A DNA stretch of 64,000 nucleotides from NCBI RefSeq assembly GCF_002973525.1, contig NZ_PVEN01000010.1, positions 62,001-126,000 on the forward strand. The letters run 5' to 3'. Positions 16,399-25,593 of the stretch are shown in pieces. The notes beneath the pieces are model-generated. The model did not search any database. It was given only the letters and a program-made list of their open reading frames with translations, and had not been told where the DNA came from. Both the position numbers and the translations under genes were made by a program. Positions within the stretch are counted from its first letter, which is position 1; each line of letters begins with the position of its first letter. Source of the DNA: Paraburkholderia sp. BL21I4N1. Lineage in GTDB: Bacteria; Pseudomonadota; Gammaproteobacteria; Burkholderiales; Burkholderiaceae.

Positions 16399-17739
16399 AT
16401 GCAAGCCACTGAAGCCAATTTCGACGGCCTGGTCGGCCCGACCCACAACTATGCGGGACTGTCGTTCGGCAACGTCGCGTCGCAGAACAACGAGAAGTCG
16501 GTAGCGAATCCGAAGGCGGCCGCGAAGCAGGGTCTGCGCAAGATGAAGCAACTCGCCGAGCTGGGTTTTCATCAGGGCGTGTTGCCGCCGCAGGAGCGTC
16601 CGTCAATGCGTCTGCTGCGCGAGCTCGGCTTCTCCGGCGACGACGCCACGGTGATCGCGCGCGTGGCTAAAGACGCGCCCGAGTTGCTGGCGGCGGCGAG
16701 TTCGGCGTCGGCCATGTGGACCGCGAATGCGGCGACCGTGAGCCCGTCGGCCGATACGCAAGACGGCCGCGTGCATTTCACGCCGGCCAATCTGTGCAGC
16801 AAGCTGCATCGCGCGATCGAGCATGAATCGACGCGCCGCACGTTGCGCGCGATGTTCAGCGACGCCGACCGTTTCGCGGTGCACGAGGCGCTGCCCGGCA
16901 CGCCGGCGCTCGGCGACGAAGGCGCGGCGAATCACACGCGCTTCTGTTCGGAATATGGCACACGGGGGGTCGAATTCTTCGTGTATGGCCGCAGCGAGTA
17001 TCGTCGCGGGCCGGAACCGAAGCGCTTCCCGGCCCGCCAGACGTTCGAGGCGAGCCGCGCGGTCGCGCATCGTCATGGCCTGGAAGAGGCGGCCACCGTG
17101 TATGCGCAGCAGAACCCCGACGTGATCGACGCGGGCGTGTTCCATAACGACGTGATCGCGGTGGGCAATCGCAACACGTTGTTCTGTCATCAACTGGCGT
17201 TCGTCGACCAGAACGCGGTGTACGACGCGTTGCGTTCGAAGCTGCTGGGTTTCAAGTCCGATTTCAATGTGATCGAAGTGCCCGACGCGCAAGTGAACGT
17301 GTCCGATGCCGTCACGTCTTATCTGTTCAACAGCCAGTTGCTGACGCGCCCCGATGGCAAGCAGGTGCTGGTGGTGCCGCAGGAATGCCGCGAGAATGCG
17401 CGCGTGGCAGCGTACCTCGACGATCTGACGTCGCACACCGGCCCGATCGACGACGTGCTGGTGTTCGATCTGCGCGAAAGCATGAAGAACGGCGGCGGCC
17501 CGGCGTGTTTGCGTCTGCGGGTCGTGCTGAACGACGCGGAGCGCGCGGCCGTGACGCCGGGCGTCTGGATCAACGACACGCTGTTCGGCCGTCTGGATGC
17601 GTGGATCGAGAAGCACTATCGCGACCGTCTCGCGCCGTCGGATCTGACCGATCCGCATCTGCTTCACGAGTCGCGTACCGCGCTCGATGAGCTGACGCAG
17701 ATTCTTGGTCTGGGTTCGCTGTATGACTTCCAGCGCTGA
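16399..17739 (+). CDS. astB: N-succinylarginine dihydrolase
   Basis: A 446-residue amidinotransferase-fold enzyme that hydrolyses N2-succinylarginine to succinylornithine, CO2 and two ammonia, step 2 of the AST pathway. The family start EANFDGLVGPTHNYAGLSFGN is present. The catalytic histidine is in FHNDVIAVGNRN near residue 250, and the nucleophilic cysteine in MKNGGGPACLRLRVVL near 368. The length is exactly as expected. GGATCGACG precedes the start, 9 bases after astD. Confidence 0.94.
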   Translation: MQATEANFDGLVGPTHNYAGLSFGNVASQNNEKSVANPKAAAKQGLRKMKQLAELGFHQGVLPPQERPSMRLLRELGFSGDDATVIARVAKDAPELLAAASSASAMWTANAATVSPSADTQDGRVHFTPANLCSKLHRAIEHESTRRTLRAMFSDADRFAVHEALPGTPALGDEGAANHTRFCSEYGTRGVEFFVYGRSEYRRGPEPKRFPARQTFEASRAVAHRHGLEEAATVYAQQNPDVIDAGVFHNDVIAVGNRNTLFCHQLAFVDQNAVYDALRSKLLGFKSDFNVIEVPDAQVNVSDAVTSYLFNSQLLTRPDGKQVLVVPQECRENARVAAYLDDLTSHTGPIDDVLVFDLRESMKNGGGPACLRLRVVLNDAERAAVTPGVWINDTLFGRLDAWIEKHYRDRLAPSDLTDPHLLHESRTALDELTQILGLGSLYDFQR

Positions 17740-18811
17740 GCGCGGTATGCCGGCCGCCATGCTCGACGATTTTCTCGCCTACACGCTGGCGGGCACGCGG
17801 CCTGCCGCGAATGAAACGCAGGGCGTGTGTGCGAGTGGCGCGCGCTGGTGGTGGCTGGATGACGGCGTGTTATTGATCGAGCCCGCGACGATAGGGCAGG
17901 GCGCGACGCGTAGTGTGCTGGTGTCGGCGGGTGTGCATGGCGATGAAACGGCGCCGATCGAGTTGCTGTCGTATCTGGTGCGCGATATCGCGCAAGGCGC
18001 TGCTGCGCTAACTTGCCGATTGCTGGTGATTCTCGGCAATGTCGATGCCATGCGCGACGCGTGTCGTTATCGCGATGACGATTTGAACCGGTTGTTTAGC
18101 GGGCGGCATCTGCAGGTGCCGCAGAGTCATGAAGCGCCGCGCGCTGCTGCGTTGGAGCAGGCGGCCGTGCGGTTTTTCGCGGGGTCGGGATTGGCGGTGG
18201 CCTCGGCGTCGACCTCTGACTCGAACGCGCCCGGCGAGCGTTGGCATATCGACATGCACACGGCGATTCGCGCATCGGCTTTCGAGCAATTCGCGTTGCT
18301 GCCGCATACCGGCAAGCCGTTCTCGCGCGCAATGTTCGAATGGCTCGGCGAAGCGCGTATCAGCGCGGTGCTGTTGCACACCACGAAGGGCAACACGTAT
18401 TCGCATTTCACCGCGCAAGCGTGCGGCGCGGAAGCGTGCACGTTAGAACTGGGCAAGGTGCGGCCGTTTGGACAGAACGATCTCGCGCGTTTCTCAGGCG
18501 CGGATCAGGCGGTGCGTCATCTGCTGGCAGGCACGCATGGCAACGCGCCAGCGCCGTTGCCGCGTGTGTTCACCGTGATCGATCAGCTCACCAAGCAAAG
18601 CGATGCGTTTGAATTGCTGGTGGCGGCGGATGTCGCCAATTTCACGCCGTTCGCCAAAGACACGCTGCTCGCTCGCGACGGCGATTATCGCTACACCGTG
18701 CGTCACGACGAAGAGCGGCTCGTGTTTCCGAACGCGACGGTCAAGCCGGGTTTGCGTGCTGGACTGTTGGTGGTCGACACGACCGACGATACGTTGTCGA
18801 AGCTTGTTTGA
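17723..18811 (+). CDS. astE: Succinylglutamate desuccinylase
   Basis: A zinc carboxypeptidase-like hydrolase of about 362 residues that splits succinylglutamate into succinate and glutamate, the last AST step. Zinc ligands are seen in SAGVHGDETAP (His and Glu, near residue 70) and WHIDMHTAIR (His, near 177). ACTLELGKVRPFGQND is a further family block. Possible starts are ATG 17723, 17747 and 17759; the last gives the AstE-like beginning MLDDFLAYTLAG, while the first overlaps astB by 17 bases. The operon ends here with a long inverted repeat. Confidence 0.92.
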   Translation: MTSSAERGMPAAMLDDFLAYTLAGTRPAANETQGVCASGARWWWLDDGVLLIEPATIGQGATRSVLVSAGVHGDETAPIELLSYLVRDIAQGAAALTCRLLVILGNVDAMRDACRYRDDDLNRLFSGRHLQVPQSHEAPRAAALEQAAVRFFAGSGLAVASASTSDSNAPGERWHIDMHTAIRASAFEQFALLPHTGKPFSRAMFEWLGEARISAVLLHTTKGNTYSHFTAQACGAEACTLELGKVRPFGQNDLARFSGADQAVRHLLAGTHGNAPAPLPRVFTVIDQLTKQSDAFELLVAADVANFTPFAKDTLLARDGDYRYTVRHDEERLVFPNATVKPGLRAGLLVVDTTDDTLSKLV

Positions 18812-18822
18812 ATCAAACGCTG

Positions 18823-18870
18823 AAGCCCCGTCGCATCGAGCGTACAAACTCGCTTGATGCGACGGGGCTT
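18823..18870. terminator. Long hairpin after astE (terminator-like, bidirectional)
   Basis: A 20-base stem (18823-18842 with 18851-18870, one G-T pair) closes an 8-base loop. It lies between the convergent astE and PAAR genes. A T-run is absent on the plus strand and weak on the minus strand, so it is not a textbook intrinsic terminator. It also marks the left edge of the T6SS module. Confidence 0.55.
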
Positions 18871-18929
18871 AAGGTAAAAGCACGCGAGCAACGAGGCAAC
18901 TGCAACGGTGCGATTAGCACGGATCGCAC

Positions 18930-19217
18930 CTATTCCGCGGTGGACATCATGTTCTGTGACGCGACCAACTTCGGCGGCGGATGGCAGCCGCAGATACACA
19001 GATCGTCGCTCAGCGCCGCGTGTCTTCCATCCGGCGCCGTCATCATCTGACGAAGTCCCTCGCACTGGATTTTGCCTGTCGTGTTGCAGGCAGGGCAGGA
19101 CACGCTATCGCCTTCATGGGCGACGTTCTGACCACCTAGTTGGATCGTGGTCGCGGTGGCCTGGACCGTGCCGTTAGCCGTCGTCTTGTCGCCATTCAAT
19201 ATCAGGTATCTTTTCAC
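18930..19217 (-). CDS. PAAR-domain T6SS spike tip protein
   Basis: A 95-residue PAAR protein. These form the sharp tip that sits on VgrG and can carry effectors. It begins MKRYLILNGDKTTANGTVQ and has GGQNVAHEGDSVSCPAC, the pattern of small Burkholderia PAAR proteins, with paired cysteines (CPAC, CICGC) that may bind zinc. It has no toxin extension. It is the last gene of the minus-strand vgrG module, about 100 bases after the beta-propeller gene, and presumably completes the spike built by VgrG at 21444-24113. Confidence 0.85.
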   Translation of the reverse strand: MKRYLILNGDKTTANGTVQATATTIQLGGQNVAHEGDSVSCPACNTTGKIQCEGLRQMMTAPDGRHAALSDDLCICGCHPPPKLVASQNMMSTAE

Positions 19218-19319
19218 GGCAATGTTGAGCTTCGGTGTAGATGATTCTGACTGACTTCTGATGCGGAGAAACAGCGGATTCCTAGCGGCCGATCCGCCAG
19301 TTTCCCCGACACGGAATGA

Positions 19320-20561
19320 CTAGAATTTGCGTTTTTTCAGCGTATAGGCGAACAGCGCATATTGCGTGTTGGTATCGGGATCGAAGTACCCCCCTTGAGC
19401 GGCTCCCTCATCTAACTGCTTCCAGGAATGCCCAGAATCATTGCTGATGAACGTGAGATCACGCGGAGCACCTTCGCCCGATGCATCTGTGGCATAGACC
19501 AGCAAAACGCCCTGTTTGCCGACGCTAAGGCCATCAAGCATCAACTTCTCGTCAAACGTATGCAGTTGCCGCACGTCGGGTCGCGGACCGTTTGTCCAGG
19601 TTGAAATAGCGCCGATGCGATGCCCTTTGTCCGCTGGATTGTCCCAGTTACGCGGCGGACCAAGGCGCGATAGTGCATAAAGCGAATAGCTGCCCCCTGA
19701 ATCTGGTGATGATTGCAGATCGACGACTGTTTGCTGCGGCAATACAGCCTCCTGCTCGAAATCCTGCTGATCCCAGGCCAACCGATAGACGAGGCTGGAT
19801 GCCTGGATTTCGCCGAGCTTGTCCACGTAGTAGGCAACGTGCAGCAAGCCGTCTGGTCCGAGGTTCACCGCGTCAAACGTTTTGCGGGGCTTGCCGACAT
19901 TGGCGAGAGGGGGCACCTTGATTTCTTGCCAGGACTGCCCGCCGTCGGCCGTGCGCCATACGTGAGGCCCCCATCCGATGGCGTAGCCGCGCTGCGGATC
20001 AAGAAACAGCAACTGTCCGATGTTGTGGTCTTCTTGCCAGCTCAATTGCGCCCAGTTCTGGCCACCGTCGCCGGAGCGCCATAATTTGGTAGTTTGCGGT
20101 GTTTGGCCGTTCGCTGAGTTAGGCGCTTTGTAATCCATCCATCCGGTGCTGACATAGACTGTGCGCCAGTCCTTCGAATACCACCAGGCGGCATCCTGAC
20201 CGGGTTGCTGGAACGTGCGGATCAAACCAGCATCGACGGGGCCGCGCAAGAATGTGACCGTGCGTCGATTAAGTCGCTCGGCAGAACTGTTCATCCAGGC
20301 TTCGGTTGGCTCAGCGACTTCGGGATCTTTTAACTGTTCCGTTGGCTTAAACGTGATTTCAGGGCCCGAGATTTTGAGACTAAAGGCCTGATTGTCGCGC
20401 ACGACAAAATCTCCTCCGCCATAGGGTTTGTCGTTTTTGGTAAAGGTTGTGGAGATCACTACCCAGCGCGTCGTCATTTCTTTGAATCCGTAGTATGTCA
20501 ATGCTGCTAACAGCAGCGCCCAGCAGCCTAGTTTCAAGCTCAATCGGCTAATTTTTGTCAT
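19320..20561 (-). CDS. Membrane-anchored BNR/Ycf48-like beta-propeller protein, candidate T6SS immunity protein
   Basis: A 413-residue protein starting at ATG 20561, one base after the stop of the upstream gene, so the two are coupled. A single N-terminal membrane segment (LKLGCWALLLAALTYYGF, residues about 8-25) is followed by a probably periplasmic domain with repeated Asp-box motifs: WRSGDGGQNWAQL, WRTADGGQSWQEI and SNDSGHSWKQL. These repeats build beta-propellers in sialidase-like and Ycf48-like proteins. Sialidase catalytic residues are not evident. Being exported and placed directly after a small unknown gene behind vgrG, it could neutralise that gene product in the periplasm. Function is inferred from position only. 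Confidence 0.6.
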   Translation of the reverse strand: MTKISRLSLKLGCWALLLAALTYYGFKEMTTRWVVISTTFTKNDKPYGGGDFVVRDNQAFSLKISGPEITFKPTEQLKDPEVAEPTEAWMNSSAERLNRRTVTFLRGPVDAGLIRTFQQPGQDAAWWYSKDWRTVYVSTGWMDYKAPNSANGQTPQTTKLWRSGDGGQNWAQLSWQEDHNIGQLLFLDPQRGYAIGWGPHVWRTADGGQSWQEIKVPPLANVGKPRKTFDAVNLGPDGLLHVAYYVDKLGEIQASSLVYRLAWDQQDFEQEAVLPQQTVVDLQSSPDSGGSYSLYALSRLGPPRNWDNPADKGHRIGAISTWTNGPRPDVRQLHTFDEKLMLDGLSVGKQGVLLVYATDASGEGAPRDLTFISNDSGHSWKQLDEGAAQGGYFDPDTNTQYALFAYTLKKRKF

Positions 20562-20562
20562 G

Positions 20563-21444
20563 TCATTTGGCAAGTAGTCGTCCAAGAGCATGTGACACGG
20601 GGTCGTCCACATCATCCTTCGTCGCATCCCATGCATTGCCGACCATCGTTTTGCCAACCACCGTGCCACTGTCTACCGCTTGGCCCCACGTGCGAGCGTC
20701 CCCCCACTCCTGCATATTTGGTTGTCCCAAAATTTTCTTCATATCCCAAATATCAAGATCGGCAAGGCCGCCATCGAGGTAGGCCAAGGGGTGCGTTTTG
20801 AACGCAAAGGTCTTAAATGTGTTGTCGTCCAATTCAAGCTGATACTGATCGACCTTCATCGTGAACGATCCGTTGCCCGGTTTCTTACTGCTTTGCTGTA
20901 TCGAGTTGCCACTCATATTTTGACTCAGCCCATCCTCCATATTTGCCTGGAGATACCATCGCGCACTCCGAAGCCATGCCTTGCCTTTGTCGCTTAAGTT
21001 AGGGTACAGCTTTGCGCCATAGTTAGAGCAGTAGTAATAGCCATAGCTCACATAGTAGCTAGGCGGTTTGTGCCCGCACCCAATATGTCGCATCATGAAG
21101 TTGCCATGCCGGGACCAGTCTGAGTCGGTGCTATTAATTTCTATCAACTTCTCCCGGCGATGCAGCAGCGTCTGGAAAGTATCACCATTTTTGTATGGAT
21201 CCCAAAATTTTGCCCACGCCTTAACGGCTTCCCATGCGCTAGCTGTACTCACCTTGTTGACGGTTTCCCAATACTCGCCATGAAGCGGCTGGTAGTAGTA
21301 TGGGCATTTTCCGATCACTGAATCGGCGGCTGGAGGCACCACCTTGTTGCAACAACTCAGTGCAACCTTGGGGCGGACTTTGTAGCCGCTTGGGGTCAGC
21401 ATTGCCGACCCCGTTCCTAGGACATTGTCTTGCTCGTTCGCCAT
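20563..21444 (-). CDS. Unknown protein encoded directly behind vgrG, candidate T6SS effector
   Basis: A 293-residue protein of no family I can name. Its ATG (21444) overlaps the VgrG stop by one base. There is no signal peptide and no membrane segment. It is rich in Cys, His, Tyr and Trp: CCNKVV near residue 31, CPYYYQPLHGEYW near 46, RHIGCGHKPPSYY near 117, and YGYYYCSNYG near 131. It also has a block HPLAYLDGGLADLDIWDM near 225-242. The clustered His and Cys could form a catalytic or metal site. No lipase GxSxG motif is visible. GC content is lower than in the flanking AST genes, which suggests acquisition. By position it is the cargo of the upstream VgrG. Confidence 0.6.
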   Translation of the reverse strand: MANEQDNVLGTGSAMLTPSGYKVRPKVALSCCNKVVPPAADSVIGKCPYYYQPLHGEYWETVNKVSTASAWEAVKAWAKFWDPYKNGDTFQTLLHRREKLIEINSTDSDWSRHGNFMMRHIGCGHKPPSYYVSYGYYYCSNYGAKLYPNLSDKGKAWLRSARWYLQANMEDGLSQNMSGNSIQQSSKKPGNGSFTMKVDQYQLELDDNTFKTFAFKTHPLAYLDGGLADLDIWDMKKILGQPNMQEWGDARTWGQAVDSGTVVGKTMVGNAWDATKDDVDDPVSHALGRLLAK

Positions 21445-24113
21445 CAACGGCTCTCCAGAAATTTAATGACCACGTCCTTGGGCACGTGACTCTGCGTCAG
21501 TCCGGTTTCGCCCAGTTCGTTCGTCACGCCTTGTGAGATGAGCGCGCCGTCGGAGAACATTTGGAACCTCGTGTTGGCAACCGGGATATCCGTGCCGGCC
21601 CAATGCGCGATAAATGCCTGATCGTAGTTGCCTTCCGAACCGGGCATAGCGGGAATGGCAGTAGACATCTGCGTCGGTCCATTGAACCCATGCTGGCTCC
21701 CCCTGATATCAATCTTGCCCGGTGCATGAATCTCGATGTTGCCGTCCTTGATGCGAATGTATGCGCCGCCGGATGTCAGAAGGACTTCCTGCTTTGCCGC
21801 AGCCTCAATCTTTTCCGTCGCGGACAGCAGCTTCACTGTCTTCTGCGCAGTCAGTTCGATATTGTCCGAGTGCGCCTGAATTTCGACCTTACCCTTGGCC
21901 GCGAAGAGTTTCATCCCAGCATTCTGCACAAACAGGCTAAGCTTTTCCGCGACGCTCGCAATGAGCGACTTACCGGTTGCGATGTGCGTGCTCTGCCCAC
22001 TAATCAGATTGACCTGTTGGTCGGCGGATACATGGGCGGACTTCTGCGTAGACAACGCAATGCCTGACGGACTACCGAACAGCATGACCGGTTCCTTGAA
22101 CGCGTTCGCGTTTCCGGTTCCACCGCCCGCTGTATTTCCACCTGACGACGAACCCGCCACGCTGTTTTGCGTCGCGTCCGTGTACGACTTCAGCGAGTCG
22201 TAGCCATCCTTGAGACTTTCCGCCTGATGCGTAATGCTGGCATTCGACATCGCTTCCAGCACACTTTCCGAATTCACTAGCTGCGAGGTCGCTTGCCGTG
22301 CATCCAGTGGCTGGCTGGTCGCCGGGTAGGTTGTGACATACAAGCCTCGGCCCGCACGCACCGCACCGTAAGCGTCGGACTTCAGGTCAAAGCCACTCCC
22401 CAGATAGCTGCCTCGGTTGTTCCCGGTCTGATCAATCAGGTAGCCCAGATGCAAATGTGCGTTCGTACTCGTTGAATAAAGCTGAACACGGTTCTGACCC
22501 GTAGAGTCGTCCATCACCATCTGGTTGTAGCCGCTGCCTTGATATTCCTTTGACTTGTAGCCCGATAGCAGACCGTTGGAATGCCAGTGCGGTTTTGTCG
22601 CGCCGTTGTAAACACGGCCTGTTACGAGGGGTCTGTCGCAATCGCCGTCCACCCAGCTAATCAGGACCTCTTCGCCGACTCTCGGTACATGCACACCGCC
22701 GTACCCGCCGCCGGTATCGGACATCGCGACACGCACCCAACACGATGCTTTTTCGTCGCCGTCATTGAGTCGATCCCAATGGAAGCGAACCTTGATCCGA
22801 TTCAGCGGATCGGTATAGACCTCTGCATTCGCAGGGCCGACAACAGTCGCCGACTGCAAATGCATGGCTGGCTTGTGATGTTCGAAGGGGCTGCGATACG
22901 CAACCGCCTTGCGTTGTGCTTCGATCTCAACGAAAAAGAAACCTTCGCTGCCATCCGCGTGAGTGACCTTCAGACCGGCATGGTTAGTTTTTGCAACTGC
23001 GAGTTCGCTCTTGAGACTGTGCGGGAAATCGGGAGCCTGACTGGACACCGGCAGATTGTTTTCGATGAACCAGGCGGTTTCGACAATCGCAAACTGGCGG
23101 TTTTGCTGGCTATCTGTCGCATGGCCGGGATGATCGTCCAGTTCGAACCAGCGACCCGCATCGGCACCGCGCACAGCGCCCGAGCCATAGAACCGTTTTG
23201 CCCGCGATTCCCATTCTTCCATACGGATTTTTGACAGCGCATCGCCCCTGTCCTGTTTGCCGTAGGTATAGGCGCCCGTGTATTCATACACCTCCGCCTG
23301 CGGGGGTAAGTTCCCCTGCGTGGGTAGTGTCGGGATATGGGTGCCCTTCGGATTAAAAGACGACCCGGGCGCCTTGTAATCGAAGGTGCGCGTTGTGAGC
23401 GTCGTGCTTTGAAGTGTTCGCATGCCAGACCACTGCACCAGCGCGTCGGCTTCGCTATTCGTACCCGCGCGATAGAACTCGACACTCTGCGGCGAAAGCG
23501 GCTGGAACGTGTCGAGGCTGTCCGTGAGGACGAATGTATGGGACCTACCGTCGACGGCCTGCTCGACGTATCCGAATAGCCCTTCGCTTTCCATCAATCG
23601 GTGGACGAAATTCCAGTCGTCCTCGTATTGCATGCAGAACGAACGCGAGGGCAGGGCCTGGCTCAGGGCAAAGCGAAATGCACCTTGAGCCTGCGGATGC
23701 ATGTTGAAGACGTCGGTCAGGATTTCGTCGGCGGGTTTGTCCTGCCAGATTCGTGCATCTTTACGGAAGCGCAGAAAGTGCATCCACGATGCAAAGCCGA
23801 TCTGATAACTCGTCAATCCACTGTCCGACCCAAGACGCCGCGCAGTATGCACATAACCGTGACGAGGCAGATAGGACCTGTCGGCCTGTTGAACCCAAAG
23901 CGTTACCGGCTGAGCGATCAGTTTCTTGAGTTCAATCGTGTCGGAGGCCGACACGACATCGGCCGTGAATTCATAGTGACGGCCAATTCGTGAATGACCG
24001 ACCACTCGCTGAGGCACCAGGGTATTATTTCCCAGTGACGTATCCAGCTTAAGCAGGCGATCACTCTGCACGAGTCCGCCAGTTATTGCCCCGATTATGT
24101 CCTGCGCTCCCAT
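21444..24113 (-). CDS. vgrG: Type VI secretion tip protein VgrG (TssI) with C-terminal adaptor-like extension
   Basis: An 889-residue VgrG. It carries the gp27-like N-terminal part (LIAQPVTLWVQQADRSY, GYVHTARRLGSDSGLTSYQI, EDDWNFVHRLMESEGLFGY), the gp5-like OB-fold (RIKVRFHWDRLNDGDEKASC, VGEEVLISWVDGDCDRPLV) and a DUF2345 beta-helix (about residues 640-800). After it comes an extension of about 90 residues (TDIPVANTRFQMFSDGALIS to the end) like the transthyretin-type domains that recruit effectors. AGAGG precedes the start. No T6SS core genes are in the window, so this is an orphan vgrG module. A close paralogue begins at 62443 on the other strand. Confidence 0.93.
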   Translation of the reverse strand: MGAQDIIGAITGGLVQSDRLLKLDTSLGNNTLVPQRVVGHSRIGRHYEFTADVVSASDTIELKKLIAQPVTLWVQQADRSYLPRHGYVHTARRLGSDSGLTSYQIGFASWMHFLRFRKDARIWQDKPADEILTDVFNMHPQAQGAFRFALSQALPSRSFCMQYEDDWNFVHRLMESEGLFGYVEQAVDGRSHTFVLTDSLDTFQPLSPQSVEFYRAGTNSEADALVQWSGMRTLQSTTLTTRTFDYKAPGSSFNPKGTHIPTLPTQGNLPPQAEVYEYTGAYTYGKQDRGDALSKIRMEEWESRAKRFYGSGAVRGADAGRWFELDDHPGHATDSQQNRQFAIVETAWFIENNLPVSSQAPDFPHSLKSELAVAKTNHAGLKVTHADGSEGFFFVEIEAQRKAVAYRSPFEHHKPAMHLQSATVVGPANAEVYTDPLNRIKVRFHWDRLNDGDEKASCWVRVAMSDTGGGYGGVHVPRVGEEVLISWVDGDCDRPLVTGRVYNGATKPHWHSNGLLSGYKSKEYQGSGYNQMVMDDSTGQNRVQLYSTSTNAHLHLGYLIDQTGNNRGSYLGSGFDLKSDAYGAVRAGRGLYVTTYPATSQPLDARQATSQLVNSESVLEAMSNASITHQAESLKDGYDSLKSYTDATQNSVAGSSSGGNTAGGGTGNANAFKEPVMLFGSPSGIALSTQKSAHVSADQQVNLISGQSTHIATGKSLIASVAEKLSLFVQNAGMKLFAAKGKVEIQAHSDNIELTAQKTVKLLSATEKIEAAAKQEVLLTSGGAYIRIKDGNIEIHAPGKIDIRGSQHGFNGPTQMSTAIPAMPGSEGNYDQAFIAHWAGTDIPVANTRFQMFSDGALISQGVTNELGETGLTQSHVPKDVVIKFLESR

Positions 24114-24676
24114 ACAGCCTCTTTGTGTTAGCTAAACAAGCGTCCGCGCTCGGCGCAATTTTACGAAACTCCAGACCGATGGACCAGATGTTCGGTGCCC
24201 GTAAGTGTGAAGTGATGTAAATTTCGGGCATTTAAATATGTGCTCGGCATATCCACGGATTTTGTCAAACGATCTTTCCGAACTTATTTCGGTCATCTCG
24301 CATTGACGGCATTTCCGGGCGTCAAAGGCAATGGCGATTTTTGGTGGAATGGATTAAGGCGTTTTATCCGCCTGATACCTTAAACATAAAACGGGAGGCG
24401 CTATCGCCACCCACGCCGTCTCGCTCGAATCCCTCATCACCTTGCCTGAACGCGACACGAATTTGCACGTTTGAGGTGCATCGATTTGCATACGCCAGAA
24501 CAGCACGCCAGCCCCTGCCCGTCAGGCTTGGCCAACGAAGCCTGTACAATCGCGGCCTCGCGGCTTGTGCGTTGCACCACACTGGCCGCACGAGTTTGAA
24601 TCGCATTTTTGGCGCGGCAATGATGCTTGCCCGGATTCGGCTCCGTCTTATTCAATACCGTAGAGGAACACCCGTA
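24114..24676. other. Intergenic region between vgrG and the binding-protein gene
   Basis: This 563-base stretch holds the divergent promoters of vgrG (minus) and the binding-protein gene (plus). It is AT-richer than its neighbours near 24200-24300. On the minus strand, positions 24442-24457 read TGTCGC, 8 bases, AA, an exact match to the pseudomonad ArgR half-site, about 220 bases upstream of the binding-protein start. TACAAT near 24543 is a possible -10. No gene is evident; the upstream in-frame extension of the binding protein lacks coding character. Confidence 0.35.
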
Positions 24677-25471
24677 ATGAAGATGAATTGGCGAAACATG
24701 GCTGCGCTCACGCTGTTCGCGACGGCAACGGCAGCGGCTGGCTCCGCATCGGCGGCGGATTTGAAGGAAGTGCGCTTCGGCGTCGAGGCGTCGTATGCGC
24801 CGTTCGAATCGAAGTCGCCGTCGGGCGAGCTGCAAGGTTTCGATATCGACGTCGGCAACGCCGTGTGCGCGAAGCTGAAGGTGAAATGCGTGTGGGTCGA
24901 GAATGCGTTCGACGGTCTGATCCCTGCGCTGCAGGCGCGTAAGTTCGACGCCATCAACTCGGACATGACGATCACCGAGCAACGCCGTCAGGCGATCGAC
25001 TTCACCGATCCGATCTACACGATCCCGAATCAGATGATTGCGAAGAAGGGCAGCGGTCTGTTGCCGACGCCGGCTTCGCTAAAGGGCAAGCACGTCGGCG
25101 TGCTGCAGGGCACGATCCAGGAAACCTACGCGAAGGCGCGTTGGGCGCCGGCCGGTGTCGACGTCGTGCCGTATCAGACGCAGGACCAGATCTACGCGGA
25201 TCTGTCGTCGGGTCGTCTGGACGCGTCGTTCCAGGACGCGGAAGCCGCGTCGAAGGGCTTCCTGAAGAAGCCGCAGGGCGCGGGCTTCGACTTCGCCGGT
25301 CCGGCCGTCAGCGACGAGAAGCTGCTCGGCGCGGGCGTCGGCTACGGCATTCGCAAGGGCGACAAGGCGCTGAAGGACGAGCTGAACCAGGCGCTGAAGG
25401 CACTGAAGGCGGACGGCACGATCGACCGTCTGGCCGCGAAGTACTTCGACGTGAAGGTGGTGTTGAAGTAA
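24677..25471 (+). CDS. aotJ: Basic amino acid ABC transporter substrate-binding protein, AotJ/ArgT-like
   Basis: A 264-residue periplasmic lysine/arginine/ornithine-type binding protein. The start at 24677 has GAGGA 9 bases upstream and gives a clean signal peptide (MKMNWRNM to SASAA, 22-24 residues). Family features are VRFGVEASYAPFESKSPSGE, GFDIDVGNAVCAKLKVKC, FDAINSDMTITEQRRQAIDF and a C-terminal IDRLAAKYFDVKVV. It most likely serves the permease and ATPase encoded at 8028-10315, although the AST genes and a T6SS module lie between. A bidirectional terminator follows 40 bases downstream. Confidence 0.88.
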   Translation: MKMNWRNMAALTLFATATAAAGSASAADLKEVRFGVEASYAPFESKSPSGELQGFDIDVGNAVCAKLKVKCVWVENAFDGLIPALQARKFDAINSDMTITEQRRQAIDFTDPIYTIPNQMIAKKGSGLLPTPASLKGKHVGVLQGTIQETYAKARWAPAGVDVVPYQTQDQIYADLSSGRLDASFQDAEAASKGFLKKPQGAGFDFAGPAVSDEKLLGAGVGYGIRKGDKALKDELNQALKALKADGTIDRLAAKYFDVKVVLK

Positions 25472-25510
25472 CGCCTCAATCGAAGCAGCATGCTGCTTAC
25501 GATGGACAGC

Positions 25511-25540
25511 AAAACGGCCGCGATAGCGGCCGTTTTGCTT
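25511..25540. terminator. Bidirectional intrinsic terminator
   Basis: AAAACGGCCGC (25511-25521), loop GATA, GCGGCCGTTTT (25526-25536). The A-run and T-run make it work on both strands, serving the binding-protein gene and the convergent acetoacetate decarboxylase gene. Confidence 0.9.
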
Positions 25541-25593
25541 ATGAAGCGGCGCTGCGTCTTTGCATAACGGTGAGCGCGTCGCCTACCGGTAAC

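Noticed and set aside
14629..16572. Minus-strand open frame of 647 codons opposite aruG and astD
   Set aside because: Lies across three confirmed AST genes and encodes a low-information Arg-rich product.
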